A stretch of 36,966 bases of DNA from Oscillospiraceae bacterium (GTDB lineage: Bacteria > Bacillota > Clostridia > Oscillospirales > Oscillospiraceae): the NCBI GenBank assembly GCA_020860205.1, contig JAJBUU010000051.1, forward strand, positions 1 through 36,966, written 5' to 3'. The position numbers and the translations under genes are program-made. This document shows, piece by piece, positions 22,955 to 30,635 of the stretch. A model generated the notes under the pieces. That model searched no databases, was not told the DNA's origin, and worked only from the letters and a program-made list of their open reading frames with translations. The first letter of the stretch is position 1; every line of letters begins with the position of its first letter.

Positions 22955-23998
22955 TCAGCCCTCCAGCCGGAAAATGCGCGCGGCGTTGCCGCCCATCACA
23001 AGCGCGCGCTCGGCTTCGGTGATGTCCAGCGACTTCAGAAACGCCACGCCGTCCGGCATCCAGTTATAAAACACGGGGAACGAGGAGCCAAACAGGATGT
23101 GATCCGCGCCGCAAATCTCGATGGCGCTTTCCACCTGCTTCTTTCCCCATGTGTGCGGGTGCGTCGCCTCAAAATAGAGGTTCTCATGCAAAAAGCGGAG
23201 GATGCGCTCCCGGTCGTTTGTACTCAGGCGCTGCATGGATTCCTCCCGCGTGGACTTCGGCGGGACCATCGCCTCATAGTTGGCGTACCAGCAGCCACCC
23301 AGCATGGTATGGACAAAGCGCAGATTTGGCAGCTCGTCAAACAGTCCGCAGAACAGCTCGCGCCCCACGGCGATGGACTGGTCTATCACGCGCCCCAGCA
23401 GACGGCGCAGGTTGGTGAACTCATAGATTTTCTGCCACTGCACGGGGAGCGGGGTGTGGCGCACATAGACGGGAATATCCAGCCGACTGATTTCGCGCAG
23501 CATGGGACGGAAAGCCATGTCGTCCAGATACAGTTCCCCGTAGTGGCAGGCAAGCTGCACGCCGCACATTCCAAGCTCCCGGATGCAGCGCTCCAGCTCA
23601 TAAAAATTTTCCTTTGCATCCCATGGCGGCACGGTGGCCACGGCAACCAGCCGCCCGTTGGAGCGCGCGCACTGATCCGCCAGATCGTCGTTGACCAGCT
23701 TGCAGGTCTTTACATCGAGCCACTCCTGCCAGACGGGCAGCTTGATTATGCCGACATCCACGCCGCACTCGTCCATCGCGCGCAGCTTGGCCTCCAGGGA
23801 ATAGTCGCCCTCTACATAGTTCAGGTTCTGGCAGCCCTTTGGTTTTTCCACGATCATTTGTCGCGCGCCCTTTTCCGTCTGCCCCACATAAGCGATCTCG
23901 CCATAGCCGTGCGGAACGCTGGACAAAAAGCCGTTCAGGAGCCGCGGGTCGTCGTAGAGTGCCTCCGGAACATGGTCGATACAGGTATCCACAATCAT
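22955..23998 (-). CDS. Amidohydrolase-2 family TIM-barrel protein with altered metal ligands
   Basis: The 347-residue protein resembles amidohydrolase_2 (ACMSD/resorcylate decarboxylase-like) proteins: IPVYVRHTPLP, NLRFVHTMLGGCWYANYEA, and the C-terminal ADHILFGSSFPVFYNWMPDG with TEAERALVMGGNAARIF. The usual N-terminal DxHxH reads DTCIDH, and the usual GSDYP Asp is replaced in GSSFP, so the normal metal site is changed although the two barrel His residues remain. Substrate and activity are unknown. The ATG at 23998 has GGAGGA 7 bases upstream, preferred over an ATG at 24082. Confidence 0.85.
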   Translation of the reverse strand: MIVDTCIDHVPEALYDDPRLLNGFLSSVPHGYGEIAYVGQTEKGARQMIVEKPKGCQNLNYVEGDYSLEAKLRAMDECGVDVGIIKLPVWQEWLDVKTCKLVNDDLADQCARSNGRLVAVATVPPWDAKENFYELERCIRELGMCGVQLACHYGELYLDDMAFRPMLREISRLDIPVYVRHTPLPVQWQKIYEFTNLRRLLGRVIDQSIAVGRELFCGLFDELPNLRFVHTMLGGCWYANYEAMVPPKSTREESMQRLSTNDRERILRFLHENLYFEATHPHTWGKKQVESAIEICGADHILFGSSFPVFYNWMPDGVAFLKSLDITEAERALVMGGNAARIFRLEG

Positions 23999-24214
23999 GG
24001 GTCGTTCCTCCGTTCCATATATTTTTTGTGGTTTTGGTTCCGTGCGGTTCCGGCGTTTGACGCTGCACGATCCGGGCTTCAACGCATCGAACGACCCGAC
24101 CTCATGAAACCTGTGTAAATTGTAAGGCGCTGCGCCTGAAAATGCAAATCAAGATGCGCCGGGCGTATTTCCAAATTGGAAAGCCGTCTGCCTGCGTCCG
24201 GCGGCGTATGACAA

Positions 24215-24255
24215 ACAGGCTGCGTCGCCCCCAAACAGGGGATGGCGCAGCCTGT
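24215..24255 (-). terminator. Terminator of the two-component operon
   Basis: A long, nearly perfect hairpin (ACAGGCTGCG outer arm, CCCC/GGGG inner arm) spans 24215-24255. On the minus strand it is followed by UUUGUC. It lies about 15 bases after the histidine kinase stop. The remaining gap up to 23998 shows nothing clear. Confidence 0.75.
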
Positions 24256-24271
24256 ACGTCGGTATTTCGCG

Positions 24272-25630
24272 TTATGCGGCGGGGAAGGTCACGGTGAAAG
24301 CGGAGCCTTTGTCCGGCACGCTCTCCAGCGCGATGGCGGCATGATGCAGCAGCGCGCCGCGCTTGACGATGGAAAGACCAAGCCCGGTCCCGCCGGCGGC
24401 TTTGGAGCGGCTTTTGTCCACCTGATAGAAGCGTTCGAAGATACGCTCCTGGTGTGGCTGCGGGATGCCGATCCCGTCATCCTGCACCGTCAGCGTCACG
24501 CTGCCGGGGGACGGTTCCACGCTTATGGTCACATGGCCGCCCGCATGGTTATAGCGGATGCCGTTGTCGCAAAGATTATAGATGATGCTGTAAAGCACGG
24601 ACGGAATGCCGCGCAGGGGCGCGCTTTCCCCTTGCAGGCGCAGCGTCACCTGTGCCGCCTCCGCGGTGGATTCCAGCGAATCGATCGCGTTCTCCGCAAT
24701 GCGGTAGAGGTCGGTATCCTCCCGTTGCATTCCGCCGCCGTTGTCCAGCGCGGTCAGGTCGATGATGTCCTCCACCAGCTTCGTCATGCGCTGGGATTCC
24801 GCGCGTATTTTTCCGGCAAAGGGGCGGACATCCGTATCCCGCACCATGCCGTTTTCCAGCAGCTCCGCATAGCCGGAAATGGCGTGCAGCGGCGTTTTCA
24901 GCTCGTGGGAGGCGTTTGCGGTGAACTCCTGCCGGATCAGCGAAGTGCGTTCCAGCTTTTCCTGGTCGCTTTTCAGTTGGGTCTGCTGCTCCTCCAATCG
25001 GCGCAGCAGCGGCGCGATTTCCCTGTAGTCCGGCTCGTCCACATAGCGGAGCGGGTGATCCAGATCCAGCGCGTTGATCGGCTCCACGATTTTTTTGGAA
25101 AGCCGGTAGGCCAGCAGAAAGGAGAGCGCCAGCGCGAACAGGATCACGACGCAGATGAGGGGCAGGAAGCCGAGCAGGAGCGTCCAGACCGCCGCCTGAC
25201 GGATGGATAGCCGCAGCACGGTGCCGTTGGGGAGCAGTTGCGCCGCATAGAGCTGCTTTTCCGAAAGGGTGGCGGAGTAGCGGCTGCTCTCGCCATAGCC
25301 TTCGGCCAGCGCAGTCTGCACCTCCTCACGCGCCAGGTGATTTTCCATGCTGCTCTCGTCCGCGGCGCTGTCATACAGCACGGAGCCGTCCGATGCGATC
25401 CATGTGACGCGGTAATTTTCCGCCTCCAGCGCCTGTTCATCGCCGCTGCCGGTAAAAAAGTCCATGCCGCAAATCGCCGCGCCGCGCGCGGCAAGCTGCG
25501 TTTCGATTTTCAACTGGTTGACCTGCACGGCGGAAAAATAGGAATAACACAGTCCCAGTATCAGCGCCAGCGACACGGCGAACACGGCCAGCGCGGCGCT
25601 CCAGACGGATTTGAAAATTTTATTGCTCAT
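24272..25630 (-). CDS. Sensor histidine kinase, PhoR/VicK-like
   Basis: The 452-residue protein has an N-terminal helix (about 9-32), an extracytoplasmic sensing region (about 33-146) and a second helix (about 147-174). The dimerisation/phosphoacceptor domain has FTANASHELKTPLHAISGY with His242. A HATPase_c domain follows with the N box, DDGIGIP and the glycine-rich GGTGLGLSIVKRG. No PAS domain is evident. It phosphorylates the response regulator encoded just upstream; the two genes overlap by 11 bases. The signal sensed is unknown. Confidence 0.94.
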   Translation of the reverse strand: MSNKIFKSVWSAALAVFAVSLALILGLCYSYFSAVQVNQLKIETQLAARGAAICGMDFFTGSGDEQALEAENYRVTWIASDGSVLYDSAADESSMENHLAREEVQTALAEGYGESSRYSATLSEKQLYAAQLLPNGTVLRLSIRQAAVWTLLLGFLPLICVVILFALALSFLLAYRLSKKIVEPINALDLDHPLRYVDEPDYREIAPLLRRLEEQQTQLKSDQEKLERTSLIRQEFTANASHELKTPLHAISGYAELLENGMVRDTDVRPFAGKIRAESQRMTKLVEDIIDLTALDNGGGMQREDTDLYRIAENAIDSLESTAEAAQVTLRLQGESAPLRGIPSVLYSIIYNLCDNGIRYNHAGGHVTISVEPSPGSVTLTVQDDGIGIPQPHQERIFERFYQVDKSRSKAAGGTGLGLSIVKRGALLHHAAIALESVPDKGSAFTVTFPAA

Positions 25631-26300
25631 GACGCTCCTCCATCCGATAACCGACGCCGCGCACCGTGCCGATCATCCCGCCGCGCGCGCCGAGCTTGGT
25701 GCGCAGTGTGCCGATGTGTACGTCCACGGTGCGGGTCTCCCCGATGAAATCCATCCCCCAGACGGAGGAGAGAAGCTGCTCCCGTGTGAATACATGGCCG
25801 ACATTCTCCATGAAGAGCTTCAGCAGCTCGTATTCCTTTAATGTCAGCGTGACCGGACGTTCATCCACCGTGACAAGATGCTTTGCCTTGTCTATGGAAA
25901 TGCCGCCGTATTGCAGCAGCGGCTGCGATTCTCTGGGCGCGGCGCGGCGCATCACGGCCTTGATGCGGGAAACCATTTCCATCATGCCGAAGGGCTTGCT
26001 CAAATAGTCGTCCGCGCCGAGATCAAGCCCAATCACGCGGTCGTATTCCGCGCCGCGCGCCGTAGCCATGATGACGGGAATCTGCGCCGTTGCGGAAACG
26101 GCGCGGAGCTTTTTCAGGATGGAGATCCCGTCCTCGTCCGGCAGCATGATGTCCAGCAAAATCAGCTGTGGATAAGGCTCCTTCATCGCCGCCCAGAACT
26201 GGGCGCCGTTTTCAAAACCTGCGGCCTCAAATCCGGCCACCGAGAGCGTGTAAAGCATCAGGTCCCGGATGCTGCTCTCATCCTCTACACAATATATCAT
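25620..26300 (-). CDS. OmpR/PhoB-type response regulator
   Basis: The 226-residue protein has a receiver domain (1 to about 120) with acidic residues in VEDESS, the phosphoacceptor Asp50 in LILLDIMLPDEDG and Lys102 in YLSKPFG. A C-terminal winged helix follows (about 130-222: LTLKEYELLKLFMENVGHVF and RTVDVHIGTLRTKLG). It activates or represses transcription when phosphorylated by the partner kinase. The ATG at 26300 has GGAGG about 11 bases upstream. A consensus promoter lies 200 bases upstream, with a direct repeat that could be a self-regulatory site. Confidence 0.95.
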   Translation of the reverse strand: MIYCVEDESSIRDLMLYTLSVAGFEAAGFENGAQFWAAMKEPYPQLILLDIMLPDEDGISILKKLRAVSATAQIPVIMATARGAEYDRVIGLDLGADDYLSKPFGMMEMVSRIKAVMRRAAPRESQPLLQYGGISIDKAKHLVTVDERPVTLTLKEYELLKLFMENVGHVFTREQLLSSVWGMDFIGETRTVDVHIGTLRTKLGARGGMIGTVRGVGYRMEERHEQ

Positions 26301-26466
26301 ACCAATCCGCTCCTCCGTTTCTTCAGACACCGCCGCGTCATTCGGCCCTCGCGTCCGGCGGAAAATACCCGTCCAACGCAGCAGGCGCATTCAATACAAT
26401 GTTTTCTTAACTTTTTCTTTTGCAGACAGGATACCGCGGGATTGTAAGCGCAGTTACCTGCAAAAT

Positions 26467-26483
26467 GTAAAATCTGCGTAAAA
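26467..26483 (-). promoter_or_regulatory. 11-bp-spaced direct repeat downstream of the response regulator promoter
   Basis: On the minus strand TTTTAC occurs at 26483-26478 and again at 26472-26467. The 11-bp period with two TTNNAC-like half-sites resembles PhoP/OmpR-type binding sites. It lies in the 5' leader, just past the -10 box. Confidence 0.4.
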
Positions 26484-26498
26484 TCTCCCGCCTGATGC

Positions 26499-26527
26499 AC
26501 TATAACAGCTTTTACCCGAACTGTCAA
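26499..26527 (-). promoter_or_regulatory. Promoter of the two-component operon
   Basis: On the minus strand TTGACA (26527-26522) and TATAGT (26504-26499) are separated by 17 bases. The leader to the response regulator ATG is about 190 bases. Confidence 0.8.
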
Positions 26528-26565
26528 ACCCCACAGGCGTATAAAAGACGGGCGGCGACGACTTC

Positions 26566-26780
26566 CTTTCCTTGCGTGAGGAAAGTAAGCAAAGGTGCGC
26601 CCGAAGGGAAACCCTTACGGCGGCGCGTTCCTTGCGCCGCCGTAAGCCCCCTTCTCCAGGCGCGTCTTTGCCTGCTAAGTGCCCTGTGGGTATTCGCCGC
26701 GTCGGGAAAGCAGGTCGCTCTCGCAGGAGCGAAACCCTGCCCCGTGCCTTCGCCTGCTTTCCTTGTGCAAGGAAAGCAGG
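26566..26780. repeat. Palindrome-rich repetitive intergenic region
   Basis: Three hairpins follow one another: CTTTCCT/AGGAAAG (near 26566-26586), a perfect 13-bp stem starting CTTACGGCGGCGC (26614-26626 with 26634-26646), and a perfect 13-bp stem starting CCTGCTTTCCTTG (26753-26765 with 26768-26780). GGAAAGCAGGTC occurs twice (about 26705 and 26771). Between them lies GCAGGAGCGAAACCCTGCCC, also found near copies D and E. None has a U tract. No gene is supported in 26530-26850. Confidence 0.7.
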
Positions 26781-26783
26781 TCA

Positions 26784-26824
26784 CTCCTGCCGATTTATGC
26801 GGTGCTTTCTTAAAAATAAACGCT
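26784..26824 (+). repeat. Dispersed intergenic repeat, copy C
   Basis: CTCCTGCCGATTTATGCGG followed by CTTAAAAATAAACGCT matches copy A at 2719-2766 and inverted copy B at 21924-21963. Confidence 0.7.
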
Positions 26825-26852
26825 TTCACCCTGAACCTTTGGACAAAAATGC

Positions 26853-26881
26853 TTGCTTTTGCCGGAAAATTCCGGTATCCT
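26853..26881 (+). promoter_or_regulatory. Promoter of pilBC with a palindrome in the spacer
   Basis: TTGCTT (26853-26858) and TATCCT (26876-26881) are 17 bases apart. The spacer contains CCGGAAAATTCCGG (26862-26875), an inverted repeat of two 6-bp arms, which may be an operator. Confidence 0.5.
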
Positions 26882-26933
26882 GTTGACAGGAGCCGCGCGG
26901 TTTGGCGCGCGGCTGAGCAGGAGGCGGTACAGG

Positions 26934-28655
26934 ATGAACGAACAACTGCTGCGCTATGCTGTTGCGCACGGCTTTTTGGAGCAGGCGCAGGCAGACGCGC
27001 TTTGGCAGGAACACGCGCGGAGCGGAAAGAGCGTCCGGGAGCTGCTCCTGGAGGACGGTGTGTTCTCGGAGGAGCAGATGCTGGAGGCGCTGTCCGATGT
27101 GGCGCGCATCCCGTCCGTTCGGCTATACGAAACGGCGATTCCCGCCGTGGTGCGGGAACTGGTGAAGCCGGACATCCTGCGTGCGCACCTGATTTTTCCG
27201 TTCGCCTTTGACCCGGAGGATGACGGGCTGCTCTGCGTGGCGCTGAGCGATCCGGCCAATATGAAAGGGCGCGACATGGTCGCCATTGCCAGCGGATACC
27301 GTGTGCGTCCGTTTCTGACAACGGCGGAGGACATCCTTTTGGCGATCGACCGCTGCTATGGCCCGGAGGAGGTGGAGGGCGCCACGGCGCTTTACGCACC
27401 ACAGGAACGCTCCGCTGCGGAACAGGCGCTGCAAAGCGAGATCAACGCCTCTCCGGTCGTGGTTCTGGTCAACTCTCTGGTGGAGCAGGCGGTGCGCCAG
27501 CGCGCATCGGATATCCATGTGGAGCCGGGAACGTCCCGTGTGCGTGTGCGCTATCGGGTGGACGGTCTGCTTTACACAACAGCGGAATACGACCTGCGTC
27601 TGCTCCCGGCGATTGTGGCGCGTATCAAGGTGATGAGCGGGCTGGATATTTCGGAAAAGCGTCGCCCGCAGGACGGGCATTTTTCCACGTTTGCAGGGCG
27701 CTGGGAATATGATGTGCGTGTATCCGTCCTGCCTGTGACGGGCGGCGAAAAATGCGTTCTGCGTCTTGCGCGGAAAAAGGCGCTCTATCGCAGCAGACAG
27801 GCGCTCGGCTTTTTGCCGGAGGAAATGCGGAAATTTGACCGGATTCTGCTGCGGCCAAACGGGCTTGTGCTGGTGACGGGGCCGACCGGTTCCGGAAAGT
27901 CCACCACGCTTTATACTGCGCTCAGCGAGCTGAACCGCGACACGGTGAACATCGTCACGGTGGAGGACCCGGTGGAGGCCGGACTGGATGGAGTGAACCA
28001 GGTGCAGGTGAACCCAAAGGCGAACCTGACCTTTGCCAACGCGCTCCGCTCCATTTTGCGACAGGACCCGGACATCATCATGGTGGGCGAGATCCGCGAC
28101 GGGGAAACCGCATCCATCGCGGTGCAGGCCTCCATCACCGGACATCTGGTCGTGAGCACGCTGCACACGAATGACACGGCCAGCAGCGTGACGCGTCTGT
28201 TGGATATGGGCGTGGAACGCTATTTGATCGCGGACGCGCTGGCCGGGATCGTGGCACAGCGTCTGGTGCGGCGGCTTTGCCCCAACTGCCGCCGCCGCTG
28301 CGCGCTGCCGCCGGAAGCGGCGGCGCTTTTTGCGCTGGAGCCGGGGGAGACGGCACAGGTTTATGAGCCGGTTGGCTGCAAAAAGTGCAACGGTACCGGC
28401 TATTATGAGCGCGTCGGTGTTTATGAGGTCATGGAAATCACACCGCGCCTGCGTGCGCTGATCGCGGCGGGCTGTACGGCAGATGCGCTGCGGGAGGCTG
28501 CAACGGAGGCGGGGATGCGCACGTTGCAGCAGAACGCCCGCCGACTGGTGCTGGACGGCGTGACCTCTCTGACCGAAATCAAACGCATCAGCATTCCCGG
28601 CACGGAGGAGCAGCGAACGGGGCTTCCGGGTGCGGAAACGGGCGGCGCGCAATGA
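26934..28655 (+). CDS. pilB: Type IV pilus assembly ATPase (PilB/GspE family)
   Basis: The 573-residue protein has an N-terminal MshEN/T2SSE_N domain (about 1-150), followed by the secretion ATPase core. The core shows Walker A GPTGSGKSTTLY (about 314-325), the Asp box, Walker B IIMVGEIRD and the His box HLVVSTLHTNDTASSVTRLL. A zinc-binding tetracysteine motif (CPNCRRRC and CKKCNG) near 450-490 is characteristic of PilB/GspE assembly ATPases and absent from PilT. It powers pseudopilus or pilus assembly, or DNA uptake, at the inner face of the membrane. The ATG at 26934 has AGGAGG upstream. pilC overlaps by 4 bases. No pilin gene is next to it. Confidence 0.93.
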   Translation: MNEQLLRYAVAHGFLEQAQADALWQEHARSGKSVRELLLEDGVFSEEQMLEALSDVARIPSVRLYETAIPAVVRELVKPDILRAHLIFPFAFDPEDDGLLCVALSDPANMKGRDMVAIASGYRVRPFLTTAEDILLAIDRCYGPEEVEGATALYAPQERSAAEQALQSEINASPVVVLVNSLVEQAVRQRASDIHVEPGTSRVRVRYRVDGLLYTTAEYDLRLLPAIVARIKVMSGLDISEKRRPQDGHFSTFAGRWEYDVRVSVLPVTGGEKCVLRLARKKALYRSRQALGFLPEEMRKFDRILLRPNGLVLVTGPTGSGKSTTLYTALSELNRDTVNIVTVEDPVEAGLDGVNQVQVNPKANLTFANALRSILRQDPDIIMVGEIRDGETASIAVQASITGHLVVSTLHTNDTASSVTRLLDMGVERYLIADALAGIVAQRLVRRLCPNCRRRCALPPEAAALFALEPGETAQVYEPVGCKKCNGTGYYERVGVYEVMEITPRLRALIAAGCTADALREAATEAGMRTLQQNARRLVLDGVTSLTEIKRISIPGTEEQRTGLPGAETGGAQ

Positions 28656-29869
28656 CAGTTTATCGCTACGAGGCGGTCAACCGAAAGGGCGAATACATCC
28701 GGGACAGCATGGAAGCTGCGTCGCCGGAGGCGGCCAGAGCCTCTCTGCGCAGCGTGGGTTATACGGTCGTGCGGCTCCGTCCGCGCGGGCAGTCCGTGCG
28801 TCTGCGCTCCGCGCTGCGTTCCGCAAAGCCTGCGCCGGAGGATATGGCAATGCTCTGCCACCAGACCGTTTCGATCCTCCGGGCAGGCGTTCCCGTTTCC
28901 GAAGCGTTTTCCCTGCTGGCGCGGCAGACGGAAAGCCGGGCGCTTGCCGCCGTGCTTCGGATGGTGCATTCCGATTTGGAAACCGGACGCGCGCTTGCCG
29001 ATGCGATGCGCCGCCATCCGGCGGTCTTTTCCGAGATGTTTGTCAGTCTGGCCGCAGCTGGGGAGGCGTCCGGTACGCTGGAAAATACCTTCCGGCAGAT
29101 GGCGCGCTATTTTGAAACCAGTTCCGGCGCCCGCAGCGAGCTGCGGCGGCTGATGATTTATCCATGCTTTCTGTTCGCGGTGATGCTTGCCGTGCTGGCC
29201 GTGATGATGCTGCAAATCATCCCGTCCTTTTTGCAGACCTTTGATGAGCTGAATGTTGAGCTGCCCGCGCTGACGCGGGTGGTTGTGGCGGCTGGCGAAT
29301 GGCTGGGAGACTGGTGCTGGGCGCTTGGTGCAGGCGCGGCGCTGACAGTCATCGCTGCCGTGTTGTTCCGGCGGACGGAGAACGGACGCCGCTGCTTTGA
29401 CGCGGCGGCGTGCCGCCTGCCCTTTCTGGGCGCGCTGACCGTGCGCGCCGCCGTGGCTGCGTTCTGCCGCACGCTCTCGCTGCTGCTTGCCTCCGGGCTG
29501 ACGCTGCTGGATGCGCTGGAGCTGGCTGCGGGAAGCATGGGAAATGTCTGCTTTGCGGAGGCCGTGCGCCGGGTGCGCGGTCTGGTGGCGGAAGGCTGGC
29601 TGCTTGGCGCGAGCCTGCGGGATGTGCGGCTGTTCCCTCCGGTGGTTTCCGGCCTGGCCGGAGTGGGGGAGGAAAGCGGCGATCTTGCGGGGATGCTGGA
29701 AAAGCTGGCCGACTATTACGATGCAGAGGTGCGGAACACGACCCATAAGCTGCTTGCGCTGTTGGAGCCGGCCAGCATCCTGTTCATGGCCGTGCTTGTG
29801 GCGATCCTCGTGTTTTCCATCTTCCTGCCGATCCTCAGCATGACCAGCGCTTACGACCAGTATTTATGA
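28652..29869 (+). CDS. pilC: Type IV pilus inner membrane platform protein (PilC/GspF family)
   Basis: The 405-residue protein has an N-terminal region (YRYEAVNRKGEYIRDSMEA) and two T2SSF domains (about 65-190 and 270-395), each with FxxxLxxLLxAGVPV-like starts (MLCHQTVSILRAGVPVSEAF; FCRTLSLLLASGLTLLDALE) and a hydrophobic hairpin. The last helix is near 375-400. It forms the membrane platform on which PilB acts. Its ATG overlaps the pilB stop (ATGA), so translation is coupled. A dispersed repeat follows 50 bases later rather than the minor pilin genes often found there. Confidence 0.93.
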   Translation: MTVYRYEAVNRKGEYIRDSMEAASPEAARASLRSVGYTVVRLRPRGQSVRLRSALRSAKPAPEDMAMLCHQTVSILRAGVPVSEAFSLLARQTESRALAAVLRMVHSDLETGRALADAMRRHPAVFSEMFVSLAAAGEASGTLENTFRQMARYFETSSGARSELRRLMIYPCFLFAVMLAVLAVMMLQIIPSFLQTFDELNVELPALTRVVVAAGEWLGDWCWALGAGAALTVIAAVLFRRTENGRRCFDAAACRLPFLGALTVRAAVAAFCRTLSLLLASGLTLLDALELAAGSMGNVCFAEAVRRVRGLVAEGWLLGASLRDVRLFPPVVSGLAGVGEESGDLAGMLEKLADYYDAEVRNTTHKLLALLEPASILFMAVLVAILVFSIFLPILSMTSAYDQYL

Positions 29870-29920
29870 TGCTCTGGCCTGACGGAAGGCGGGCAACGGT
29901 ATTTGCTTCATGCACGAAAC

Positions 29921-29980
29921 CCTGCCCACTCCTGCACATTGCGGCCAACCGGAGCGGGCAAAAATTTACCTGTATTTTCA
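29921..29980 (+). repeat. Dispersed intergenic repeat, copy E (60-bp unit)
   Basis: A 60-base block beginning CCTGCCCACTCCTGCACATT and ending ACCTGTATTTTCA is 57/60 identical to copy D at 22034-22093. It is non-coding, between pilC and the rpiB promoter; the gap 29870-30182 holds no gene. Confidence 0.85.
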
Positions 29981-30034
29981 AAAGCAAGTGAAGTAAAGTA
30001 AATGCTCTTGTCCGGAAGCGTCGCGCATGCAAAG

Positions 30035-30063
30035 TTGACAAAGCGGGAAAGATGGGATAAACT
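30035..30063 (+). promoter_or_regulatory. Promoter of rpiB with a structured leader
   Basis: TTGACA (30035-30040) and TAAACT (30058-30063) are 17 bases apart. The 110-base leader can fold with CGCACGA (30075-30081) pairing TCGTGCG (30141-30147) and an inner TCCGG/CCGGA stem. Confidence 0.65.
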
Positions 30064-30182
30064 AAGGGCATCGGCGCACGAACGGAAACGCGGCGTCCGG
30101 CGGCCTGCATTGTGTCCGGCCCGGATGCGCGGTTGCCGTCTCGTGCGGGGATAAGCGTAATCTGAAAAAGGAGAATCGAATT

Positions 30183-30629
30183 ATGATCGCAATTGGAAGT
30201 GACCACGGAGGGTTCGCGCTGAAGCAGGCTGTCATGCAGCATTTGAGCGCGCTGGGGCTGGAATATAAGGACTATGGGACCTATACGGAGGAGAGCTGCG
30301 ACTATCCCATCTATGCGGAAGCGGTGGCGCGCGCCGTGACCAGCGGTGCGGCGGAGAAGGGGATCCTCATCTGCGGCACCGGGATCGGCGTTTCCATCGC
30401 CGCAAACAAGGTGCAGGGTATCCGCGCCGCACTCTGCGGCGATTGTTACAGCGCGGAGTATACCCGCCGCCACAACGACGCAAACGTGCTGGCGCTCGGC
30501 GCGCGGGTCACAGGCGCGGGGCTGGCGGAGAAAATTGTGGACACCTTCCTGCAAACCGGCTTTGAGGGCGGCCGCCATGCCAGACGGGTGGCGCTGATTT
30601 CCGATTTGGAGGCGCGGGAAAGGACGTAA
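30183..30629 (+). CDS. rpiB: Ribose-5-phosphate isomerase B
   Basis: The 148-residue protein is an RpiB/LacAB family sugar isomerase: AIGSDHGGFALKQ at the N terminus, the catalytic Cys in GILICGTGIGVSIAANK (about 60-76), and RRHNDANVLALGARV. It interconverts ribose 5-phosphate and ribulose 5-phosphate in the non-oxidative pentose phosphate pathway; allose-6-phosphate isomerase activity is known for some members. AAAGGAG lies 9 bases before the ATG. It heads a run of three plus-strand genes. Confidence 0.95.
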   Translation: MIAIGSDHGGFALKQAVMQHLSALGLEYKDYGTYTEESCDYPIYAEAVARAVTSGAAEKGILICGTGIGVSIAANKVQGIRAALCGDCYSAEYTRRHNDANVLALGARVTGAGLAEKIVDTFLQTGFEGGRHARRVALISDLEARERT

Positions 30630-30635
30630 GCTGCG

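Noticed and set aside
26566-26824. A CRISPR array, because of repeated GGAAAGCAGGTC and hairpins.
   Set aside because: Only two imperfect copies, no regular spacing or spacers, and no cas genes.
26853-26933. An earlier pilB start at 26853.
   Set aside because: It begins within the promoter -35/spacer region, lacks a ribosome site and adds residues not seen in the family; the ATG at 26934 has AGGAGG.
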